A stretch of 11,021 bases of DNA from DATESZ01 sp035283845 (GTDB taxonomy: Bacteria > Desulfobacterota > Syntrophia > Syntrophales > JACQWR01): contig DATESZ010000088.1 of NCBI GenBank assembly GCA_035283845.1, positions 1 to 11,021 of the forward strand. The letters run 5' to 3'. A program made the translations under genes and the position numbers. The notes beneath the pieces were generated by a model. It had not been told where the DNA came from. It ran no database searches and saw only the letters and a program-made list of their open reading frames with translations. Of this stretch, positions 5,931 to 11,021 are shown in pieces (position 1 is the stretch's first letter; every line of letters begins with the position of its first letter).

Positions 5931-6232
5931 TTAGCCAAGTGCCGCCAATACTTTGCGATTGATAAGATAGAGAAGCCTCTGCGCAGGTCCGCTCGGTTTC
6001 TTCTGACCCTGTTCCCATTGCTGCACCGTCGTCTTGCCGATGCCAAGCATCGCTGCAAAGACAGCCTGGCTGACATGGTTAGTCGTGCGAATTCGCCGTA
6101 TGTCCTCGGGTCGGAATTGTGGCTTGGACGGCAAACAAAGCGCATCAATTTTACGCATGGTGATTTGTCCATTGCCCCGGCCTTGAACAAATCGCGCGCC
6201 ATTTCGTTTGCGATATCCAGAATCTCACTCAT
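5931..6232 (-). pseudogene. XRE/HigA-type antitoxin (HTH regulator) with one-base frameshift
   Basis: The first 23 codons from ATG 6232 read MSEILDIANEMARDLFKAGA plus MDK. The remaining 75 codons are in a different frame, starting MRKIDALCLP, with an HTH around VSQAVFAAMLGIGKTTVQQW and a closing KPSGPAQRLLYLINRK segment. Restoring one A in the AAA run at 6164-6166 would join them through Ile-Thr into a 100-residue protein, the usual length of this HigA/NadS-like antitoxin family. Internal initiation at ATG 6158 could still make the 75-residue HTH part, but without the N-terminal segment. Its start overlaps the preceding 32-codon ORF by 8 nt. The family normally represses its own operon and neutralises a RelE-family toxin encoded just upstream. 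It is either a pseudogene or a sequencing error in a short homopolymer. Confidence 0.75.
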
Positions 6233-6323
6233 GATATTCCACATTCCAGATAGAGCCGTTTGCTATAAGCGGCGCAATGAAGGATATTTCCATCTCTTCC
6301 GCGTTCTTAACTTTACGGGACAT
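6225..6323 (-). CDS. 32-residue ORF between rloB and the antitoxin gene, possible toxin tail
   Basis: The frame runs from ATG 6323 to TGA 6227-6225 and encodes 32 residues ending IAPLIANGSIWNVEYHE. An in-frame TGA lies just upstream, so it cannot be longer at the 5' end. It begins 23 bases after the rloB stop and its end overlaps the antitoxin ATG. The last 15-20 residues recall the C-terminal tail of RelE-family (PF06296-like) toxins, in which an alanine/acidic-rich helix is followed by a short basic or acidic strand, and those toxins normally precede this antitoxin type with the same overlap. I read it as the residue of a toxin gene cut down when rloAB was joined to the operon. The ribosome binding site is weak, and a genuine small protein cannot be excluded. 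Confidence 0.4.
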   Translation of the reverse strand: MSRKVKNAEEMEISFIAPLIANGSIWNVEYHE

Positions 6324-6346
6324 AGGTCATTCCATCCGAAATGAGT

Positions 6347-6976
6347 TCAGGTTGCATCCCCGGAAATAAACTCATTGAGGGTTTCCACCAATATATGAAC
6401 CGTTGTTGATGGATCGTCTTTCTCAGGGTTGCATGGATTGTAGCGGCTAAGCAACTTCTTCGCGTTTTGTACGGCGTAGGCTTGCCGTTCTTTCAAAAGA
6501 TCATAAATTTTTTTATCGTTTTTAAAATACTTCCGTTTTATGCATCTTGTCAGTCTGCGGGCATACTCGTGCCGTTTGATTGCCGCATCGTTGAAATGGT
6601 AGTGCAGGAGGTACCAGAGTTCGAAGCACTGATTCGAATAGGCAATATGGATGCGGTTTTCGTCAGCCACCTTGAAGGCGCGATTGAAATTGCCCGGCGG
6701 AAACGAATCGCGGTCAAATACGCACCATATCTGATTATAAGGCTGGCCTTTACTTGCAGCACCCCGTCCCCGGCAGATGGCGTCTTCCACAAGGCTCAAT
6801 GTGTTGGCACCCGTTCCCTTTACATCAATTTCCACAAGCTCGACATTTAGGGGGAATTTTCGGAAGTAATTTGGTTCGGTCCTTTTGCCCTCGCAAAGGA
6901 TGAGGATGCGGTCACGGAGGTAGCGCGTTTCAACGCGCCTGCTATAATCCTTTTTCCGTTGCCAGGTTTTAGTCAT
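6347..6976 (-). CDS. rloB: RloB-like TOPRIM-type defence protein
   Basis: RloB belongs to the RloB-like family (AbiL second component), a TOPRIM-related fold thought to be the nuclease effector of an RloA/RloB phage-defence pair. The 209-residue protein shows ILILCEGKRTEPNYF (Glu29, Glu33), the acidic motif WCVFDRD (Asp88, Asp90), the signature SNQCFELWYLLHY (114-126), and a C-terminal DDPSTTVHILVETL, all in family order. The start at 6976 is preferred because it sits inside the rloA stop (ATGACTAA, 8-nt overlap) with GAGGAA just upstream and matches the usual basic N-terminus TKTWQRKK. A longer frame from 7030 would duplicate rloA coding sequence. No truncation is visible. Biochemical activity of this family is poorly defined, so the nuclease role is inferred from the TOPRIM-like acidic residues. 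Confidence 0.88.
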   Translation of the reverse strand: MTKTWQRKKDYSRRVETRYLRDRILILCEGKRTEPNYFRKFPLNVELVEIDVKGTGANTLSLVEDAICRGRGAASKGQPYNQIWCVFDRDSFPPGNFNRAFKVADENRIHIAYSNQCFELWYLLHYHFNDAAIKRHEYARRLTRCIKRKYFKNDKKIYDLLKERQAYAVQNAKKLLSRYNPCNPEKDDPSTTVHILVETLNEFISGDAT

Positions 6977-8243
6977 CGCTTTCCTCACAGAAAAGCCACT
7001 GTGGATCGCCGATAAAGGGAATAGCGCCATATTTTCCGAGGATATAGTCCCTGCCGAAGGATGCTTCTTTTCGCACGCCCCGCAGTTCGACGAGGGAGTA
7101 CAAACCGGTTACGCCATAGGTGTTTTTCTCGGTGAACCAGATTTGATCCCGTCGAAAAAGCTTGTCGCTCAAAAGGGTTGTATCATGCGAAGCGAAGATC
7201 AATTGCGCATTCTTGTTGTTTGCCGGCGAGTTGAAGAGAGTCACGACGGCTCGCGTGAGCAAGGGGTGCAATCGGGCATCGAGCTCGTCAATAATGAGCA
7301 CTTTGCCGGTCTCTATTGTATCCAATAGCGGCCCGGCCATGCTCAGAAACTTCTGGGTGCCGCCGGACTCATTTTCTTCCAAATCAAAAACGACTGTACC
7401 TACTTCATTATTGTCTTTCCCATATTTCCGGTGTGTTGTTTTCAATTCCACCGCCATCGCGCCCCTTTTGATGATATCCTTCTTAATTTCTTCTGGCATG
7501 TCTTTCGGCAGCTTTTCGATGGTCAGCTTTTCTTCTCTCCCTTCTATATCGTCAATGCAGAGATCCGCAATGCGAGTCATCTCCATGAGCCGGCGCTTTT
7601 GTTCCGGCGTTTTTAACATGCTCACAGTCACGCCAAGATATTCATCGTGCAAACCATGGATAAACCTGAATTTCTTAAAACAAAGCAACAGTTCCTTGGA
7701 AATTTCTCCATTGAACTGGGCGCAGACGGAAAGAAATAGAGCATTCTCCCGTGTTTTTGTTTCCAGATCCATACCCTCCTTGAAGCGGATGCGGTTCACT
7801 TTGATCCGGTGGCCCTCGCGCACAAAGAGTTCTGCTTCCTTAGTTGCCGGAACGGTGAAAAGCCATTCCGAATGAACACTCTTACGATCGACTTCAAATC
7901 CGTAGCGGTATATAATGCCGTTCTGAACAAATACGATTTCAAAGAAGGCAGGATTTTCTTCACATTCGGTACTCAACTTGAAGGTCTCGACATCTATCTC
8001 TTCGTTAGCCTGGGTGTCCTTAGAAGAAGTTAGAACCATACGACGCATAAAGCCCATGGCGTTAAGCAGATTGCTTTTTCCGCTGGCGTTTGCGCCGTAA
8101 ACGACGGCGCTCTTTACCAGCCGCTTTTTCCCCCATTCGAAAACATTGCTTTCCTGCAAAGCATCGTCATTCGAAGCAACCATGCTGAACGTTACACGGT
8201 CCTTGAACGACAGAAAATTGGCGATACTGAATTCTATAAGCAT
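6969..8243 (-). CDS. rloA: RloA-type AAA family ATPase (AbiL-like phage defence)
   Basis: This 424-residue SMC/ABC-like ATPase of the AAA_15/AAA_21 type begins with MLIEFSIANFLSF, the usual strand of DNA-repair and OLD-like ATPases. Walker A is GANASGKSN (50-58), the ABC-like signature is ESGGTQ (292-297), Walker B is VLIIDELD (315-322) with His326, and the switch His is in ASHDT (351-355). The central region (about 120-280) is charged and probably forms the helical insertion. No TOPRIM domain is fused to it; that function is supplied by rloB, which overlaps by 8 nt. Together they match the RloA/RloB (AbiL) defence pair, in which the ATPase is thought to sense phage and license the partner. 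The start has AGGTGA 6 nt upstream. Motifs are all intact, so the pair looks functional. Confidence 0.9.
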   Translation of the reverse strand: MLIEFSIANFLSFKDRVTFSMVASNDDALQESNVFEWGKKRLVKSAVVYGANASGKSNLLNAMGFMRRMVLTSSKDTQANEEIDVETFKLSTECEENPAFFEIVFVQNGIIYRYGFEVDRKSVHSEWLFTVPATKEAELFVREGHRIKVNRIRFKEGMDLETKTRENALFLSVCAQFNGEISKELLLCFKKFRFIHGLHDEYLGVTVSMLKTPEQKRRLMEMTRIADLCIDDIEGREEKLTIEKLPKDMPEEIKKDIIKRGAMAVELKTTHRKYGKDNNEVGTVVFDLEENESGGTQKFLSMAGPLLDTIETGKVLIIDELDARLHPLLTRAVVTLFNSPANNKNAQLIFASHDTTLLSDKLFRRDQIWFTEKNTYGVTGLYSLVELRGVRKEASFGRDYILGKYGAIPFIGDPQWLFCEESDD

Positions 8244-8412
8244 GACATCACCTATATAAAATCAAATTAAATAATACTGATAATGTGACATATAAATACT
8301 AAATTTGCAGAAAATATGCAAAGAAAAAAGTTATAGTGACAAAAAATAAATTTATTGTGCGGGATCCATGACCTTTTCTCCGCCCGTCGTGATGCAGAAA
8401 TTGTTGAGCATA
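8244..8412 (-). promoter_or_regulatory. AT-rich promoter region of the rloAB operon
   Basis: The gap between plsB and rloA is much more AT-rich than either gene. An inverted repeat, TTTGCA (8304-8309) and TGCAAA (8317-8322), spans 19 bp. On the minus strand TTGCAT (8321-8316) could be a -35, with a poor -10 (TATTTA, 8298-8293) 17 bp on, so the repeat would overlap the -35 as an operator does. A further perfect palindrome, AATAAATTTATT, lies at 8345-8356. There is no convincing terminator after plsB. All assignments are by eye. Confidence 0.3.
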
Positions 8413-10203
8413 TTACATGAAATTGGACAGGCGGAGGCGGAGACTCTCCAGGCGGTGCTCATCGGCAATCTGAAAACGGCCATCTCCTGTTCCTTTACCA
8501 GAAGGGCTTCCATAATTTATGATTCCTTCCCCCCGAAGGAATTTCAAGGCATTGTTGTAATTAGCATCAGACATGGACTCGGCCCTTTTTATATCGCCTA
8601 TTTTGTGCATTTCGTAAGCCCATTGCCGGATGTAAGGCAACCCGTTCTTTCCACCGGCTGATTTATTTTCACCCGGGGAACAGGCGTTCAATACCACCCA
8701 GTATGATTCCAGATAACTCCGGAGCAGCCCGGAAAAAGTCCCAAGCACCTCCTTTGCCCGATCATTTTTTCCAACGACATTTCCCTCTGCGCCGGTGATG
8801 ACGCCCTGCTCCTCCAGGTAAGCGAGGGACTCCGTTATCTCAATGTCTTCATCCCCTCCCAAAATGAACTCCTCACTGAAAAGCCTTTTCAAGAAGATGC
8901 AGTCATCCTTGATACTGCTGTAAGCTATTTCTTTTTCCCGGCAAGAAAGAACGGACAAGGCTGCCAGGCCTACGGGAAGGAAATGATGAATGAGGGTATT
9001 CTTATAATACTCAAGGTTCAAACGCTTGTCATCGGGAAGCAGATACGAGCCCTCAAATCCTTTTTTTTCTTTCCGGGTGCTTTTCGGCAACAGGAAGCCC
9101 CACCGGGAAAAAAGCTCCAGCGCTACCGGCACCGCCTCTTCCCTTGCGGCCAAAGCGGGGGCAAAATTCGCCTTTCTGTGACTTAAGTAATCATACAACA
9201 GGGTAAAGGTTGCTCTCAACAAGTCTCCCCTAATCTCTTTCCCGCTATGACAGAGAAGCGAGGCGGCCACAAGAGATGCCGGGGTTGCCACGGAAACCCT
9301 GTTGATCTCGGAAACCACGGCATGGCTGATATTCCGGTACAGTAATTGCTTGTCATCGTCGGCAATCCCGGCAAAGGATTTCTGCCGGAGAGCAGATTTA
9401 AGAAAAAGGGGGTTTCCAAAATTAACATAGACCCGGCCGTAACAATGCATCATGATTTTTGAATGCTTTATTACGTCCAGCATTGATTCCCGCCTCTTCA
9501 ACACCCCTTGCAACTCTTTGAGATAGGCATTCTCCTCTACGATCCGGTCATAACCAATATAGACAGGGATCAAGGCCAGATCATCGCACACCCTCTCCTG
9601 ATAGGCGCGAACGAGCATGGAAACCATGCCATACTTCGGCATCAACATCTTTCCCGTCCGGCTTCTTCCCCCTTCGATAAAAAATTCTATGGACGCCCCC
9701 TCTCGCAACAATGTCTCTACATACGTTTCGAAGACATCCGCGTAAAGATCATTGCCCTGAAAGCTCCGACGCAGAAAAAAGGCGCCCGATTGCCGAAAGA
9801 TATATCCCAAAGGCCAGAAATTCATGTTGTCGCCGGCGGCCACGAAGGGTAACGGTATGCCGTGCCGGTAGAGGATGTAGGAAATGATGAGATAGTCAAG
9901 GTGGCTTCTATGGCAGGGTACGATTACAAAGGGCATCTTCCGGGAAATCTCCCTGATTTTTTCCAGGCCCCTTTGATCGACAACAAAATCATCGTATATG
10001 ATGCGCCAGAGCAGTCTTAAAACCTTCTCCCAGATATTCAACCATCGTTCATCATAATCGGCGGCGATTTCCAGGAGATATTGCCGCGCCCTTTCCTGCA
10101 GGGTCTTTTCGTCACCCTCTCCAGCCCGGGACAATCTTTCTATCGCCCTCTGCAGACCAGGAGCCCGGAGAACGGCTGCCATCATCTCTTTTCTTTTTTT
10201 CAA
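8413..10203 (-). CDS. plsB: Glycerol-3-phosphate 1-O-acyltransferase (PlsB-like)
   Basis: PlsB transfers a fatty acyl group to the sn-1 position of glycerol-3-phosphate, the first step of phospholipid synthesis, at the inner membrane. The acyltransferase motifs occur in order: CHRSHLDY (catalytic His98 and Asp103, HX4D), GAFFLRR (140-146), FIEGGRSRTGK (175-185), and IPVYIGYDR. The protein is about 596 residues against about 807 in E. coli and has only about 97 residues before motif I, so it is a short PlsB/DHAPAT-type enzyme with a long helical C-terminal part. The start is uncertain. TTG 10203 is the first candidate, but ATG 10185 or 10182, just after a purine-rich AAAAGAG stretch, would lose only 6-7 residues. 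The gene follows ptsI by 41 bases on the same strand and may be co-transcribed with it. Confidence 0.9.
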   Translation of the reverse strand: MKKRKEMMAAVLRAPGLQRAIERLSRAGEGDEKTLQERARQYLLEIAADYDERWLNIWEKVLRLLWRIIYDDFVVDQRGLEKIREISRKMPFVIVPCHRSHLDYLIISYILYRHGIPLPFVAAGDNMNFWPLGYIFRQSGAFFLRRSFQGNDLYADVFETYVETLLREGASIEFFIEGGRSRTGKMLMPKYGMVSMLVRAYQERVCDDLALIPVYIGYDRIVEENAYLKELQGVLKRRESMLDVIKHSKIMMHCYGRVYVNFGNPLFLKSALRQKSFAGIADDDKQLLYRNISHAVVSEINRVSVATPASLVAASLLCHSGKEIRGDLLRATFTLLYDYLSHRKANFAPALAAREEAVPVALELFSRWGFLLPKSTRKEKKGFEGSYLLPDDKRLNLEYYKNTLIHHFLPVGLAALSVLSCREKEIAYSSIKDDCIFLKRLFSEEFILGGDEDIEITESLAYLEEQGVITGAEGNVVGKNDRAKEVLGTFSGLLRSYLESYWVVLNACSPGENKSAGGKNGLPYIRQWAYEMHKIGDIKRAESMSDANYNNALKFLRGEGIINYGSPSGKGTGDGRFQIADEHRLESLRLRLSNFM

Positions 10204-10244
10204 TTCAATTAAGACACTCTCATAGGACCTTCGACAGGCTGCCG

Positions 10245-11021
10245 TTATCCGTCTATTAAAAATTCTTCCGGAAATCTGCCCCGCATGTATTTTTCCACAT
10301 ATTCGCGGATATCGGCAGAAAGAGAAAAAGTCATGACTTTTTTTAGCAGCTCTCTTGATTCCTCAAGAGTAGAATTCCTGATGATTTTTTTTACACGCGG
10401 TATAGCCGAGGGAGTCATACTCAATTCGTCAATTTCAAGCCCTAATAATATCAGCGTGTAGGCCGGCTCCCCCGCCATTTCACCGCACATGGCCACCCGG
10501 ATTCCCGCACCATGCCCAATTTCCACCACCTGTGAGATAAGCCTCAAAACAGCAGGGTGCAGGGGTTCGTAAAGATAGGTGACTCGCTCGTTTACCCGGT
10601 CAATTGCCAGGGCGTACTGAATCAGATCATTCGTTCCGATACTGAAAAAATCCACTTCTTTTGCCAATTTATCGGCAATTATTGCGGCCGCAGGAACCTC
10701 TATCATTACACCTATTTCAATATCGCTGCCCAAGCAACTACCCTCTGAAATGAGTTCGTCCTTCACCTCCTGAAAGATCATCTTTGCCTGGCGGATCTCC
10801 GCAACTCCTGAAATCATCGGAAAAAGCAGCCTTGTTTTTCCGTAAGCAGAGGCGCGGGCAATGGCTCTTAACTGCACCTTAAACAATTCGATCTCTTTCA
10901 GGCAAAAGCGTATGGCCCGAAGCCCCATCTGGGGATTCATCTCCCGGCCGAGTTTGGGATCAGAAAAGAATTTTTCACCCCCTAAATCAAATGTCCTTAT
11001 TGTCGTCCATGCCAAACCGGG
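10245..11021 (-). CDS. ptsI: PTS enzyme I (phosphoenolpyruvate-protein phosphotransferase), C-terminal part
   Basis: The frame runs off the right edge, so only the C-terminal 258 residues are present out of about 570-600. They form most of the PEP-binding TIM barrel: TIRTFDLGG, NPQMGLRAIRFCL (the Arg contacting PEP), FPMISGVAEIRQAK, IGVMIEVPAAAI, VDFFSIGTNDLIQYALAIDR, YEPLHPAVLRLI, and AMCGEMAGEP with the active-site Cys. Enzyme I takes phosphate from PEP and passes it to HPr; the phospho-His of the N-terminal domain is outside the window. Whether the system feeds sugar uptake or only regulation cannot be told here. The frame stays open upstream with the consensus residues, so the TTG near the edge is not a real start. 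The stop is TAA at 10247-10245. Confidence 0.93.
   Translation of the reverse strand, partial: PGLAWTTIRTFDLGGEKFFSDPKLGREMNPQMGLRAIRFCLKEIELFKVQLRAIARASAYGKTRLLFPMISGVAEIRQAKMIFQEVKDELISEGSCLGSDIEIGVMIEVPAAAIIADKLAKEVDFFSIGTNDLIQYALAIDRVNERVTYLYEPLHPAVLRLISQVVEIGHGAGIRVAMCGEMAGEPAYTLILLGLEIDELSMTPSAIPRVKKIIRNSTLEESRELLKKVMTFSLSADIREYVEKYMRGRFPEEFLIDG

Noticed and set aside
6347..7030. Longer RloB starting at 7030
   Set aside because: The extra 18 residues overlap the rloA 3' coding region, have no ribosome binding site, and do not fit the family N-terminus, whereas ATG 6976 does.
7162..7875. Long open frame on the plus strand across rloA (237 codons)
   Set aside because: It is Ser/Arg-rich with no recognisable domain and lies wholly antisense to rloA, whose Walker and signature motifs are intact.

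Overview
The window looks like a chromosomal segment of a Gram-negative anaerobe or microaerophile with roughly 45-50 % GC. Codon use, the gene set (a 443-residue cytochrome bd subunit I, a short PlsB-type acyltransferase beside PtsI, a group II intron, an IS200 relic) and the protein flavour fit a syntrophic or sulfate-reducing deltaproteobacterium (Desulfobacterota). That placement is inferred from family resemblance and has not been tested. Housekeeping genes alternate with accessory patches, and the accessory patches carry most of the decay.

Left edge (1-842, + strand). The first 139 bases are the 3' end of a group II intron: the 3' strand of domain V, then an unusually long but well-nested domain VI with a bulged A seven nucleotides from an AC 3' end. 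Fifty bases further on is a two-gene overlapping module. It consists of a 104-residue protein resembling the PBECR (barnase/EndoU/colicin E5/RelE-like) nuclease fold and a 71-residue DUF2283 protein. It is a good candidate for a poorly characterised toxin-antitoxin-like pair.

Respiratory block (843-3225, + strand). cydA and cydB encode a cytochrome bd quinol oxidase with complete haem-ligand and quinol-site motifs. No cydX follows. Next, on the same strand, is a lipoprotein alpha/beta hydrolase gene (3275-4069) whose frame is interrupted by one in-frame TGA.

Middle (4069-5930). A convergent minus-strand gene encodes an FAD-dependent amine-oxidase/desaturase-like flavoprotein. Upstream of it lies an IS200/IS605-type relic: a 10-bp left-end hairpin, a second 13-bp hairpin that buries the transposase Shine-Dalgarno site, and a frameshifted, truncated tnpA.

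Defence patch (5931-8412, minus strand). Reading leftward from 8243 the order is rloA (AAA-family ATPase), rloB (TOPRIM-like RloB protein, overlapping rloA by 8 nt), a 32-codon ORF resembling a toxin tail, and an XRE/HigA-type antitoxin gene broken by one missing base. RloA/RloB is related to the AbiL abortive-infection pair and, more distantly, to other ATPase plus TOPRIM defence pairs such as OLD and PARIS. The AT-rich 170-bp region upstream separates it from the housekeeping genes.

Right edge (8413-11021, minus strand). plsB (glycerol-3-phosphate acyltransferase, phospholipid synthesis) follows the 3' part of ptsI (PTS enzyme I), which runs off the window.

No tRNA, rRNA or CRISPR array was seen. 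The most notable items are the PBECR/DUF2283 pair, the RloAB locus fused to the remains of a toxin-antitoxin operon, the enlarged intron domain VI, and three neighbouring genes each broken by a tiny lesion.
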